The notes: generated from the letters alone by a model not told the origin. A stretch of 37,738 bases of DNA from Streptomyces brasiliensis (GCF_014647875.1 NZ_BMQA01000059.1:1-37738); one strand, 5' to 3'. Shown: positions 1-8,124, counted from the first letter of the stretch. Translations and numbers: made by a program.

Positions 1-1
1 C

Positions 2-556
2 GGGAAACGACACAGCGGACGGCACCTCAACCGCCGCCGCGCAGCCGACCGGAAGCTGCGCTCCAAACTGCAGACGAAGGCCACCACGTCTGCCAAGCGA
101 CGGGCGAAGAAGCACGCGGGCAAGGAGGCCCGGCGAGCCCGCGACATCAACCACAAGATCAGTAAGCACATCGTGGCGGAGGCTCAACGCACCGCACACG
201 GCATCGCCCTGGAAGACCTGGGCGGCATCCGTGAACGGGCCCGGCTGAAAAAGCCCCAGCGCACCACGTTGCACTCCTGGTCGTTCCACCAGCTCGGCGA
301 GTTCATCGCCTACAAGGCGAAACGCGCCGGCATCCCGGTGGTGCACGTCGATCCGGCGTACACCAGCCGGGAGTGCTCCACGTGTCATCACATCGAGAAA
401 GCCAACCGGCCTTCCCAGGCCGTCTTCGCCTGCCGGTCGTGCGGCTTCGCTGAGCACGCCGACCGCAACGCGTCCCGCAACATCGGCCATCGCGGCTGGT
501 ACCTGTGGGTCCGCGGGGCCGAGTCACAGGCCCCTGCCCTCACCCTCATCGCCTGA
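2..556 (+). CDS. tnpB: RNA-guided nuclease TnpB of an IS200/IS605 element (5' end outside window)
   Basis: The reading frame is open from the window edge, so only the C-terminal part is present (about 184 codons of a protein usually near 400). It carries the second half of the RuvC-like nuclease: the LEDL block with its catalytic Glu, then a CxxC...CxxC zinc ribbon (CSTC and CRSC) and the final HADRNAS block with the last catalytic Asp. TnpB proteins cut DNA under guidance of an omega RNA transcribed from the element's right end, and help retain the transposon after excision. A basic, Arg/Lys-rich stretch precedes the RuvC part, as expected for the RNA-binding region. No tnpA lies beside it. 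The C-terminal catalytic residues are intact, so the protein may be active if the missing part is sound. Confidence 0.88.
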   Translation, partial: GKRHSGRHLNRRRAADRKLRSKLQTKATTSAKRRAKKHAGKEARRARDINHKISKHIVAEAQRTAHGIALEDLGGIRERARLKKPQRTTLHSWSFHQLGEFIAYKAKRAGIPVVHVDPAYTSRECSTCHHIEKANRPSQAVFACRSCGFAEHADRNASRNIGHRGWYLWVRGAESQAPALTLIA

Positions 557-650
557 CCGGCGACACCATCGAGCGTGAAAGCTGGACGCAGCCGGAACCA
601 CCACAGCCAGTGGCGGCCCGAGCAGCAAACCCGGGAACTCATTCCCAGGT
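480..650 (+). ncRNA. Candidate omega RNA / right end of the tnpB element
   Basis: In IS200/IS605 elements the guide RNA overlaps the 3' end of tnpB and runs to the right end. Here the 145 bases after the tnpB stop hold no gene. They contain a compact hairpin, GGGAA-CTCA-TTCCC at about 627-640, followed by AGGTAGTTGAC, the kind of subterminal stem that marks an element end. The exact boundary and the RNA are inferred from position and family knowledge only. Confidence 0.3.
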
Positions 651-700
651 AGTTGACTAGGCAGCCTGAACAGCGATCTACAGACTCAAGCCGGCCGAGA

Positions 701-1573
701 TCAGGGTGTACCAGCGATGCTCACGGTTTCCGCGTGCGTGTGGACGGTGTCGTCCAGGGACGCGAGCAGGCGCAGACGTTCTTCTGAGTCGCTGCCGGGG
801 AGGGCGTGGTAGGTGACGAGTGTCTGTCCCTCGGCGCCGGGGATCAGCAGTTTTTCGTAGCGCAGTTCCAGCGGCCCGACCTGGGGATGTTGCAGCAGGC
901 TGGTGCCGGAGGCCTTGTGCTTGACGTCCTGACGTGCCCAGAGCTTGCGGAAGCGTTCACTGCGTACGGAGAGCTCGCCCACGATCTCGACGAGGCGCGG
1001 ATCGTCGACGTCCGGGCCGGCAACGGACCGCAGGTAGGGCACGACCCGGGCGGTCATCTCCTCCCAGTCGGCATGCAACGCGCGCAGTTCCGGTTCCAGG
1101 AAGGCGGCGAGGATGCTGTTGTGGCCGGGTGTGTTGAACGGTGAAAGCGCGATGGCCAGGCGGTTGGCGGCGAGCACGTCCATGTAAGTGCCGTGGACGT
1201 ACGCCGGGGTCTTCGGCCATGTGTTGATCAGGGAGCGGATGCCGTCGCCGACCTTCTCGGGTCTGCGTGGGCGCCGGCGACGGGTGCCGTGGGAGGTGGC
1301 GAGCTGGAGCAGGTAGGCGGTGGCCTCCTCGTCCAGCTGTAGTGCTTGGGCGATGCTGCCGAGGACCTGTTCGGACGGGTGCCGGTCGCGGCCTTGCTCC
1401 AGGCGCACGTAGTAGTCGGAGCTGACGCCGGCGAGGAAGGCGACCTCCTCTCGGCGCAGGCCTGGGACGCGCCGGTTGCCGGTATCGGGAATGCCCACGG
1501 CGGCGGGCTGGACAAGTTCCCTTCGAGCGCGCAGGTACTTGGCCAGGGGGCCCCGATCTCCGGTGGCTGTCAT
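701..1573 (-). CDS. XRE-family regulator with MmyB-like ligand-binding domain
   Basis: A 290-residue protein. Residues about 8-85 form an XRE helix-turn-helix with the MmyB-family signature RRVPGLRREEVAFLAG followed by DYYVRLEQGR. The remaining about 190 residues match the MmyB ligand-binding region, a PAS-like fold reported to bind a fatty acid in a crystallised homologue. I place the start at the ATG at 1573 because the conserved N-terminus begins there and TACCCT lies 7 nt upstream, which fits a leaderless transcript. It diverges from the short-chain dehydrogenase at 1823 across about 250 bp and probably controls it and itself. The ligand is unknown. Two relatives occur in this window, at 28223 and 35799. 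Confidence 0.9.
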   Translation of the reverse strand: MTATGDRGPLAKYLRARRELVQPAAVGIPDTGNRRVPGLRREEVAFLAGVSSDYYVRLEQGRDRHPSEQVLGSIAQALQLDEEATAYLLQLATSHGTRRRRPRRPEKVGDGIRSLINTWPKTPAYVHGTYMDVLAANRLAIALSPFNTPGHNSILAAFLEPELRALHADWEEMTARVVPYLRSVAGPDVDDPRLVEIVGELSVRSERFRKLWARQDVKHKASGTSLLQHPQVGPLELRYEKLLIPGAEGQTLVTYHALPGSDSEERLRLLASLDDTVHTHAETVSIAGTP

Positions 1574-1580
1574 ACGTTCC

Positions 1581-1586
1581 AGGGTA
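1581..1586 (-). promoter_or_regulatory. -10 box of leaderless XRE gene
   Basis: TACCCT on the minus strand sits 7 nt before the ATG at 1573 and no Shine-Dalgarno sequence separates them. This matches the TANNNT pattern of actinomycete leaderless genes. No convincing -35 was identified. Confidence 0.4.
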
Positions 1587-1822
1587 GGCACGCGCCGCCC
1601 CGTCTGGGTGGCCCTGCCAGTCCCAGTCTCAGGCGGTCCTGGGCGGTCCGCGGCGGGTGCCGCACAGTGGCAGAGCACGGCCGCAACCGGCACACAGGTG
1701 GTGAGCGGCTTCCCGCCACACGACAGGGCCCGCGGAAATGGGGTCTTGGCGCGCCCGCCCGTACCTGGTCACCTGCCGGTTCAGCCGTGCTTCCGCATTT
1801 ACATCTCGACCGAGGAACGCCC

Positions 1823-2746
1823 GTGTCCGAGCTCTTCCGTAGTCCCTTCGACCGCCACTCGACCGCTTCAGAGGTGATCGACGGTGTCGACCTCTCCGGC
1901 AAGCGTGCCGTGATCACCGGCGCCACTTCCGGCATCGGAGTGGAGACCGCCCGTGCGCTGGCGGCCGCCGGTGCCGACGTCACCCTTGCGGTCCGGCGTC
2001 CCGACGCCGGAGAGCAGGTCGCGGCCGACCTGCGTACCAAGACCGGCAACAACGCGATCCACGTCGCCCAGGTGGACGTGGCGGACCTGGATTCGGTGAA
2101 CGCGTTCACCGCTGCCTGGGCCGGCCCCCTGCACATCCTGGTCAACAATGCCGGGATCATGATGCTCCCCGAACTGGAGCGCGGCATGCGCGGTCACGAG
2201 CAGCAGTTCGCCACCAACTACCTGGGTCACTTCGCCCTGGCCTTGGGCCTGCACAGCGCACTCGCCGACGCTGGCGGTGCGCGCGTGGTGACCGTCTCGT
2301 CCATGGGTCACCTGTTCTCACCGGTCGTCTTCGATGACCTCGACTACCGCTTCCGCCCCTACGACGCGCTGGGCGCCTACGGCCAGTCCAAGACCGCCGA
2401 AGTCCTCCTGGCCGTCGAGGCGGACCGCCGCTGGTCGGGCGAGGGCATCAGGGCGAACGCACTGCACCCCGGAGCGATCGCCACCAACCTCCAGCGGCAC
2501 ACCGGGGGGCTGAAGACCCCCGAGCCCTACCGCAAGACCATCGAACAGGGCGCGGCCACCTCCGTATTCCTCGCCGCTTCCCCCCTGGTCGAAGGCATCG
2601 GCGGCCGCTACTTCGAAGACGTCAGCGAAGCACCGCAGGTCACCTCAAGGCCCACGGAATTCGGCGTGCCCGGGGTGGCGGCCTATGCACTTGATGCCGC
2701 GAACGCCGAGCGCCTGTGGGATCTCGGTACCGCCATCCTGCGATGA
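1823..2746 (+). CDS. Short-chain dehydrogenase/reductase
   Basis: A 307-residue classical SDR oxidoreductase, cytosolic, using NAD(P)H. Visible landmarks are the dinucleotide-binding TGATSGIG at residues 32-39, NNAG at 108-111, the catalytic Ser pair at 159-160 and the YGQSK active site (Tyr186, Lys190). The length and the HP-G segment after the active site resemble the retinol dehydrogenase/WW-domain oxidoreductase-like branch of SDRs, but the substrate cannot be read from sequence. I chose the GTG at 1823 because GAGGAA lies just upstream and the conserved N-terminus starts there. The frame stays open further upstream through the antisense of the XRE gene, which is not coding. The divergent XRE regulator is its likely controller, and the NAD-dependent dehydrogenase at 2791 follows after 44 bp and may be co-transcribed. 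Confidence 0.9.
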   Translation: MSELFRSPFDRHSTASEVIDGVDLSGKRAVITGATSGIGVETARALAAAGADVTLAVRRPDAGEQVAADLRTKTGNNAIHVAQVDVADLDSVNAFTAAWAGPLHILVNNAGIMMLPELERGMRGHEQQFATNYLGHFALALGLHSALADAGGARVVTVSSMGHLFSPVVFDDLDYRFRPYDALGAYGQSKTAEVLLAVEADRRWSGEGIRANALHPGAIATNLQRHTGGLKTPEPYRKTIEQGAATSVFLAASPLVEGIGGRYFEDVSEAPQVTSRPTEFGVPGVAAYALDAANAERLWDLGTAILR

Positions 2747-2790
2747 CCGCGGCCATGAGACACGACGGAGATCACGAAGGAGACAGGCAT

Positions 2791-3636
2791 ATGAGGAGCA
2801 TCAGGAGAGTCGGTTTCATCGGGCTCGGTGACCAGGGCGGGCCCATGGCCGAGGCGATAGGTGAACAAGGAATCGAACTACATGTATGGGCGCGTCGGCC
2901 GGCGTCGCTGTCCGCCGTGGCAGCGGTGCCACATGTGGTACACGACACTGTGGCCGACCTGGGGGCGTCCGCGGAACTGATCGGGCTCTGCCTGCGTGAC
3001 GACGGGGACATCTGGAACCTGCTCGACGACCAGCACCTCCTGGCACACATCGCGCCGGGCACGATCATCGTCAACCACGGCACAGGCGACCCCGGCGAGG
3101 CTGAGCGGATCGGTGCACACGTCGCCGAAGCGGGCGCGGTATATCTTGACGCGCCGGTCAGCGGCGGCGGGCCAGGCGCTCGCGCCCGCACCTTGACCAC
3201 ATTCGTCGGCGGGCCCGCCGACGCCTTCGAAGCAGCACGTCCGGTGTTCGCAGCCTTCAGCGACACCGTGCGGCTGATGGGACCGGTCGGAGGCGGACAG
3301 CTCACCAAGCTGTTCAACAACGCATTGACCATCACCAACATGAAGAACGCCGAAGACGTCCTCGCCCTGGCCGAACAGGTCGGTCTCGACCTGCCCGCGC
3401 TGATCGAGATCATCGGCGCGAGCAGCGGCGGTAGCGCGGCCCTGCACGCTCTCGGCACGGACATCACCCCCGACCTCGCCGAACACCTCCACCCGCTGAT
3501 GCGCAAGGACATGCAGCACTTCGCGCAGGCCGTACACGAGCGCGGCGCACGTCCCGAAGAGGTCCTCGCACGCGGTGTGGCCGGCGCGTCCGGTCTGGTC
3601 CAAGCCGCCCAACTGGTCGCCCGGACCAGAACCTGA
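2791..3636 (+). CDS. NAD(P)-dependent beta-hydroxyacid dehydrogenase family protein
   Basis: A 281-residue member of the 3-hydroxyisobutyrate dehydrogenase/6-phosphogluconate dehydrogenase-like family. The N-terminal Rossmann motif GFIGLGDQG is at residues 8-16, the substrate-binding APVSGG at 121-126 and the catalytic Lys173 within the GGGQLTKLFNN segment. Enzymes of this family oxidise beta-hydroxyacids; imine reductases are related, but the conserved Lys favours a hydroxyacid dehydrogenase. The ATG at 2791 has a strong ribosome-binding site, GAAGGAGA, 7 nt upstream. It follows the SDR at 1823 in the same direction and may form a two-gene unit with it under the divergent XRE regulator. The substrate is unknown. 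Confidence 0.87.
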   Translation: MRSIRRVGFIGLGDQGGPMAEAIGEQGIELHVWARRPASLSAVAAVPHVVHDTVADLGASAELIGLCLRDDGDIWNLLDDQHLLAHIAPGTIIVNHGTGDPGEAERIGAHVAEAGAVYLDAPVSGGGPGARARTLTTFVGGPADAFEAARPVFAAFSDTVRLMGPVGGGQLTKLFNNALTITNMKNAEDVLALAEQVGLDLPALIEIIGASSGGSAALHALGTDITPDLAEHLHPLMRKDMQHFAQAVHERGARPEEVLARGVAGASGLVQAAQLVARTRT

Positions 3637-3736
3637 ACCATCACGTGCACACAAAGGCCGTAGCCAACCCGGTAGAGACCGTGTGAGCCAAGGGGGGGCG
3701 TTTCACCGACCGGCGGGACGACCCTGTCTCCTCTTT

Positions 3737-3863
3737 CCTCACACAGCGTGTACAGGTGTCCGTGGCGCCCCGCCGTCCTGGCGTCGGCGAAGACGACCCC
3801 GTCAATGGAGGGCACGTCGATGCCCTCCCTCAGGACGCGGACGCCACAGTCGCTCAGGGCGGT
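3737..3863 (-). pseudogene. Scrap of a DEAD/DEAH-type helicase (C-terminal motif V region)
   Basis: Read on the minus strand, about 40 codons give GVRVLREGIDVPSIDGVVFA followed by DARTA, a clear match to the motif IV-V region of superfamily 2 helicases (REG-D-P...FADPR). A stop lies a few codons upstream (3885-3887) and the similarity ends abruptly downstream near the reversed CEE codons. The piece is a fossil with no start or remaining domains. The rest of the 471-bp gap 3637-4107 holds nothing I recognise. Confidence 0.5.
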
Positions 3864-4107
3864 GCGGCCGCGCCGACTGCTCGGTCAGTCCCGGCGACCC
3901 GCGCCAGGTCTGCTGCGCCGGTCCACCCTGCGGCTGTGCCTGGCTCGGCCCTGCGGGCCACCACGCGGGCGCGCGTGGATGTTGCCGCGTACCGCACGAG
4001 CGCGACGTCGACGCGCCGGCTCGGACCCGCACTCTTCCCACCCGCTGACGGCGCACCGCCGCCGATACGCCCTTGATGGCACCTGAACAAGGAGCAGCCG
4101 CCCCACG

Positions 4108-5127
4108 ATGAGAGCCATACGCTATGACCACGCCCTCGACCACTACCTGACTGATGTGAGCACTCCCGAGCCACCCTGCTCAGAGGTGCTCCTGGCCATC
4201 CGCGCGACGGGGGTCTGCGGCACCGATGTACACCTGCACGAGGGAGAGTTCGGTCCCGTCTATCCCCTGACGCCGGGGCACGAGGTGGTCGGCGAGGTCG
4301 TCGAAGTCGGCGACGGCGTCACCGAACTGACCTCGGGTCAGCTCGTCGCCGTCGACAACATGGTGCCCTGCGGACACTGTGACAACTGCCAGCGGGCCCA
4401 GCCCGCCTTCTGCCGACACCTGCGGGCCTTCGGTGTCACCGCTCCCGGGGGCTTCGCCGAATACATGGTGGCTCCGGCGTCCCGCTGCCACCCGGTCGAC
4501 GACCTCAGCGTCGACACAGCGGTGTTGGCCGAGCCGCTGTCGTGTGCGATCCACGGCCTCGACGTCCTGGAACTGCAACCGGGCAGCGATGTACTCCTGC
4601 TGGGGGCCGGCCCCACCGGCCTGATCCTCACACAGCTGCTGCACAGCGGCGGCGCAGGGCGGCTCACCGTCTCCGCATCGACACCGTTCAAGCTCGACCT
4701 GGCCGCTTCGTACGGCGCCGACGAGACAGTCCAGACACGCCTCGGCCCCGACCCCGAATCGGCGTCGAAGCTGCACGCCCTGGCCCCGGACGGCTTCGAC
4801 GTGGTCATCGACGCCACCGGCTCGGTCGACGCCATCGGCCACGGCCTCGATCTGCTGCGTGACGGCGGAAGCATGCTGCTCTACGGCATGGCCTCGGAAA
4901 AGGCGAAGCTGCCCATCAGCCCTTACGATGTCTTCCGCCGAGAGCTCACCGTCAAGGGATCGTTCGCCCGCTCCTACGGCTTCGCGCGCGCCGTACGCAT
5001 GCTGCGGACCGGACGGGTCCGCGCCGAGGGATTCATCACCCACCGCTTCGGTCTGCCGGAGTACGACGCGGCCATCCGCGCGGTACGCGACGACCGTAGC
5101 TGCCTCAAGGCCGTGATCCAGCCGTGA
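4108..5127 (+). CDS. Zinc-dependent alcohol dehydrogenase (MDR superfamily)
   Basis: A 339-residue medium-chain dehydrogenase like sorbitol, threonine or L-fucose dehydrogenases. Catalytic zinc ligands are visible as Cys37 (GVCGTD), the GHE motif at 58-60 and Glu142 (AEP). The structural zinc cysteines are Cys88, 91, 94 and 102, and the cofactor motif GAGPTG is at 166-171. It probably oxidises a sugar or polyol with NAD(P)+ in the cytosol. AAGGAG lies 13 nt before the ATG, a rather long spacing. Its last codons overlap the HAD phosphatase start by 4 nt, and a broken fucU follows, so the gene heads a three-gene sugar-catabolic operon. The exact sugar is inferred only from context (fucose or similar). 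Confidence 0.9.
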   Translation: MRAIRYDHALDHYLTDVSTPEPPCSEVLLAIRATGVCGTDVHLHEGEFGPVYPLTPGHEVVGEVVEVGDGVTELTSGQLVAVDNMVPCGHCDNCQRAQPAFCRHLRAFGVTAPGGFAEYMVAPASRCHPVDDLSVDTAVLAEPLSCAIHGLDVLELQPGSDVLLLGAGPTGLILTQLLHSGGAGRLTVSASTPFKLDLAASYGADETVQTRLGPDPESASKLHALAPDGFDVVIDATGSVDAIGHGLDLLRDGGSMLLYGMASEKAKLPISPYDVFRRELTVKGSFARSYGFARAVRMLRTGRVRAEGFITHRFGLPEYDAAIRAVRDDRSCLKAVIQP

Positions 5128-5897
5128 CCTCCCGCGCGCACCGCCCTGCGCATGACGACGACTGCGCACAGACCGAGTCACCGGTGGGAGGGCAGGAGTT
5201 CCCCCTGCCCTGCCAGGCTGTTCTCTTCGACTGCGACGGCGTCCTGGTCGACTCCACGCGGGACGGCGAACGCGCCTGGACACGCTGGGCGCAGCGGTAC
5301 GACCTGGATCCCGCGCGCGTGCTCGACGGAGTCCACGGCCGCCGCTCACGCGAGACCGTGGAACTGTTCCTGCCGCCGCCCCGACGAGCGGATGCCCTGG
5401 CCCGGATCGAGGCCCTGGAAATCGAAGGCGCCCGGCAGACGCCCCCGATGGCAGGCGCACACCATCTGCTGAACGACCCGCCCATGCCCTGGGCGATCGT
5501 CACCTCCGCGTCAACGCAGCTCGTACACGCCCGGCTGCATGCAGCCGGGCTCCCCCTTCCCCCGGTCCTCATCACGGGCGACGACGTCGACAGCGGTAAA
5601 CCCGCCCCGGACGGCTACCTGGAGGCAGCCCGCCGCCTCGGCGTTCCCATCGCGGCCTGCCTGATCGCAGAGGACAGCGCCGCCGGCGTCCGCGCAGGCC
5701 AGGCCGCCGGCGCCGCACACGTCCTCGGCATCGGAAGACCGGCACTGCAGACCACCGCCACCACCGTGGTACGAGATCTGTCCGGGCTCCGCTGGACTTC
5801 CACAGCCCTGCGCATGCGGGCCGAATCCCTGCTACGGCCGCTGCCCGGCTCACCGCAGCAAGTGGGCAAACACCGCCGGAACACTCAGGAGCGATGA
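5124..5897 (+). CDS. HAD-superfamily sugar phosphatase
   Basis: A 257-residue haloacid dehalogenase-type phosphatase of the beta-phosphoglucomutase/sugar-phosphatase group. All four HAD motifs are present: DCDGVLVDS with Asp36 and Asp38, Thr127 in TSAS, Lys159 in KPAPDGYL and EDSAAGVRAG with Glu183/Asp184. It likely dephosphorylates a sugar phosphate. The GTG start overlaps the stop of the dehydrogenase (GTGA), implying translational coupling. The ATG at 5152 lies in another reading frame and cannot serve as an alternative start. The first about 28 residues are an extension before the conserved domain. The fucU pseudogene begins at the base after the stop codon (5898). Confidence 0.88.
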   Translation: MTSRAHRPAHDDDCAQTESPVGGQEFPLPCQAVLFDCDGVLVDSTRDGERAWTRWAQRYDLDPARVLDGVHGRRSRETVELFLPPPRRADALARIEALEIEGARQTPPMAGAHHLLNDPPMPWAIVTSASTQLVHARLHAAGLPLPPVLITGDDVDSGKPAPDGYLEAARRLGVPIAACLIAEDSAAGVRAGQAAGAAHVLGIGRPALQTTATTVVRDLSGLRWTSTALRMRAESLLRPLPGSPQQVGKHRRNTQER

Positions 5898-6090
5898 ATG
5901 CTCATCGGAATCCACCCCCCCTGCTGTCCCCCGACCTCCTGCACACTCTGAGGTCCATGGGCCACCGCCAGGACATCGCCATCGTCGACGCCAACTTCCC
6001 CTGAGACCCGGCCAGAACCCGTGTCATCCGACTCGACGGGAGCTCCGCCACAGATGTCCTGGACGCCGTCCTGTCCCTGCTTCGCCTGGT
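5898..6090 (+). pseudogene. fucU: fucU-type sugar mutarotase, frameshifted, nonsense-mutated and truncated
   Basis: The ATG at 5898, with AGGAG 6 nt upstream, encodes MLIGIHP. After a one-base slip in the C-run near 5918 the frame continues as LLSPDLLHTL, SMGH and IVDANFP, then after an in-frame TGA (at 6002-6004) as RTRVIRLDG and LDAVLSLL. This follows E. coli FucU (LISPELL, EMGHGDE, DAHFP, VIRADG) step for step. FucU/RbsD proteins interconvert sugar anomers such as alpha- and beta-L-fucose. The last two-thirds are missing: near 6080-6095 the sequence turns into IS630 DNA read from the other strand. The gene is therefore inactivated three ways. Its position completes the dehydrogenase-phosphatase operon upstream and hints that the original substrate was fucose or a similar sugar. 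Confidence 0.7.
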
Positions 6091-6796
6091 GGACGTCGTA
6101 GGCGGCGAGGTAGGAAAGGGCTCCGCCGCGCCGGTAGGTGTGGTTGACCCGCATCGCTCTGGCACGGCCGGGGACGAGGGTGGGTGGCAGCGGCAGCGGG
6201 CCTGGACGGAGGTCTTCTCGTCTGCGCTGATGACGTACTCGTCGTCGCCCATCGCGGTGCCCTCGATACGGGTCAAGGACGCGCTGGGCTCTGGGGCGGA
6301 AGTCCGGGGCGGCGATGAAGACCCAGGAGTGGTGCTGCCACGGCTTGAGCGCGTCGGTCTTGAGCCAGCGGCGCACGGTGGAGGCCGACAGGAAGGTGAC
6401 GATGCCTCGTGTGACGGCCTCGCGGGCCGGCTCCGGACACGACCAGCGCGAAAGCGGCACTCCGCTCTCGGCAGGCAGCCGACAGGCCAGCGCCTTCACC
6501 TCGACCACCTGCAAGGGCGTGAACGAAGACGGGCGGCCGGATCGCCGACGGTCCTGGAGCCCGGCAAGTCCCTGCTCGACGAAGCGGCGCCGCCATCGGC
6601 GCACCGTATCGAGGTGCAGACCCGTCTCACGCGCGTTGCGGGCATTGGAATGGCCGGGTGCGGCGTGCAGCACGATCTGCGCCCGCACCCGCTGTCGATA
6701 CTCGCTCTTGTGGCCCCAGGCCATCTTCTTCAACCGCTTGCGATCGGTGGCGGTCAGAAATATCGCACAGGCGACGGCAACAGGCACGACAGGCAG
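6090..6796 (-). pseudogene. IS630-family transposase, frameshifted and 3'-truncated
   Basis: On the minus strand the sequence begins with LTATDRKRLKKMAWGHKSEY and an N-terminal helix-turn-helix region (VRRWRRRFVEQGLAGLQDR). It continues through the linker to the DDE catalytic core, VISADEKTSVQARCRCHP, and RVNHTYRRGGALSYLAAYDVHQAK. Joining these blocks requires two frame changes, near 6270 and 6195, and the C-terminal half with the last catalytic acid is absent where fucU sequence begins. The element is dead. Its broken end lies inside fucU, so an insertion followed by deletion probably removed the rest of both. Confidence 0.75.
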
Positions 6797-6923
6797 ACCA
6801 ATCGGGAGAAAAGGATCAGGGTCGGTGGCGGCCTGCTGCACCCGCGCGCCGGCACACGACACGCCCTGCCACGCGGCTCGGGCAGGATAGCCACCATGGC
6901 AGCGCTTCCCGACTCGACCAAAG

Positions 6924-7435
6924 TCAGTGGGGCTCGGAGAACAACGCGTTGAGTTCCGGGAAGGCCATGCCTTCGGCGAGGGATTCGTAGTCGCCCGTGC
7001 CGAAGAACTCCTGCGCGCTGCGGCGAGCGGCAGCGTAAGCGACCTGTGCCACGCCCGAGCCGAGTGGCTGTGGTCTGGCCGCGGGGGCGGGGAAGGGGCC
7101 GACTGCGTCGACGGTGCCGGTAGGGACGTCATGGACCCAGCCGTGCAGGGCGACCGTGCTGTGTGCCGGCGCGCGGGTCACCGAGGGGTGAGTGGCAAGG
7201 CGGGCGAGCTGCCGGCGACGTTGTCCCGTGCGAGGGCGGCCACCGGCTCGCCGCCAGCCTTCGGGGGCGCGGCGCCGCGGGCACGGGAGGCGTCCGCGTG
7301 GCGCAGCCAGTCGGCGACCGCCGGCAGCGCGGTCAGGTCGTGGCCATCGGCCAGGGCTGTTGCGCCGCAGCCGGAGTGCCCGCACACCACGATGTCCGCA
7401 AGTCCCAGGACGGTGACGGCGTACCAGTGCGGCGG
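6924..7435 (-). pseudogene. Beta-carbonic anhydrase remnant with frameshift
   Basis: The minus strand reads YAVTVLGLADIVVCGHSGCG, the zinc-binding CGHSGCGA segment of beta-class carbonic anhydrases. It continues in that frame to about ARDNVAG, then shifts one base near 7215 to QLARLATHPSVTRAPAHSTV and LHGWVHDVPTGT, the usual end of this family. The N-terminal third, including the first zinc cysteine and its CADSR motif, is missing upstream of 7435. A 30-residue tail follows and ends at the TGA at 6924. With half the zinc site gone the product cannot be an ordinary active enzyme. Confidence 0.65.
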
Positions 7436-7455
7436 CACACCCAGGACCGGCCGTG

Positions 7456-7473
7456 CCCCCCTCCGCGCGGGGG
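7456..7473 (-). terminator. Possible hairpin terminator after the DUF1348 gene
   Basis: CCCCC (7456-7460) can pair with GGGGG (7469-7473) across an 8-nt loop. It lies about 57 bases past the stop of the DUF1348 gene in its direction of transcription. There is no strong T-run, so the call rests on position. Confidence 0.25.
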
Positions 7474-7529
7474 AGGAAAGCGGAGAGGGGGTGCGGCCGG
7501 CGGCCGGAGGGAGCCGCGCGGCGGGGCGG

Positions 7530-8003
7530 TCAGAGGCCGAGGTCGCTGAGGCTGGGGTGGTCGTCGGGGCGGCGGCCCAGCGGCCAGAAGAACTTGCGCT
7601 CGGACTCGGCGATCGGGAGCGTGTTGATCGAGGCGTGCCGCGCGTACATCAGGCCGTGCTCGTCGTACTCCCAGTTCTCGTTGCCGTATGAGCGGTACCA
7701 GGTGCCGGAGTCGTCTCGGTGCTCGTAGGCGAACCGCACGGCGATGCGGTTGCCGTCGTACGCCCACAGCTCCTTGATCAGCCGGTAGTCGAGCTCGGTG
7801 TTCCACTTGCGGGTCAGCAGCGCGACGATCGTGTCCCGGCCGGTGGCGAACTCCGACCGGTTGCGCCAGCGCGAGTCCACGGTGTAGCCCAGCGACACCT
7901 TGTGCGGGTCGCGGGTGTTCCACGCGTCCTCGGCCAGGCGGACCTTCTCGATGGCGCTCTCCCGGGTGAAAGGCGGCACCGGCGGGCGGGTCGTGTCAGT
8001 CAT
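7530..8003 (-). CDS. DUF1348 / NTF2-like family protein
   Basis: A 157-residue soluble protein with the DUF1348 pattern: FTRESAIEKVRLAEDAWNTR at the N-terminus, DSRWRNRSEF, then RFAYEHRDDSGTWYRSYGNE and NWEYDEHGLM, and the closing RKFFWPLGRRPDDHPSLSDL. This family adopts the NTF2/SnoaL cone-shaped fold; its biochemical role is not established. The ATG at 8003 follows AAGGAG at a good spacing. It diverges from the TetR regulator at 8125, and two identical-type palindromes lie between them, so repression by that TetR protein with release by a ligand is the simplest reading. The gene appears intact. Confidence 0.9.
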   Translation of the reverse strand: MTDTTRPPVPPFTRESAIEKVRLAEDAWNTRDPHKVSLGYTVDSRWRNRSEFATGRDTIVALLTRKWNTELDYRLIKELWAYDGNRIAVRFAYEHRDDSGTWYRSYGNENWEYDEHGLMYARHASINTLPIAESERKFFWPLGRRPDDHPSLSDLGL

Positions 8004-8058
8004 GTCAGCTCCTTGCTTCTGGGATCTGCCGCGAGTTCAGCGGACCCCACAAATGGCT

Positions 8059-8107
8059 GAGAACGCTCGTTCTCACCATGCTTGTAGACTAGAGAACGAC
8101 CGTTCTC
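8059..8107. promoter_or_regulatory. Twin TetR operators between DUF1348 and tetR
   Basis: Two perfect inverted repeats, GAGAACG-CT-CGTTCTC at 8059-8074 and GAGAACG-AC-CGTTCTC at 8092-8107, have centres 33 bp apart (about three helical turns). They flank a possible -10 box TAGACT at 8085-8090. The placement suits repression of both divergent genes. Related half-sites recur near 31307 and 32746. Confidence 0.75.
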
Positions 8108-8124
8108 AATGCAAGGGGGCAGAA

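Noticed and set aside
701..3636. Methylenomycin-like biosynthetic cluster, suggested by the MmyB-type regulator
   Set aside because: No biosynthetic core enzymes (synthases, condensing or ligating enzymes) occur anywhere in the window; MmyB-type regulators are common outside such clusters.
2772..3815. Long minus-strand open frame opposite the beta-hydroxyacid dehydrogenase
   Set aside because: It is the antisense of a clear gene; only its first 25 codons (the helicase scrap) resemble any protein. High GC keeps antisense frames open.
4180..5460. 426-codon minus-strand frame opposite the zinc dehydrogenase and HAD genes
   Set aside because: No family pattern, no start signal, and both genes on the plus strand have complete motif sets.
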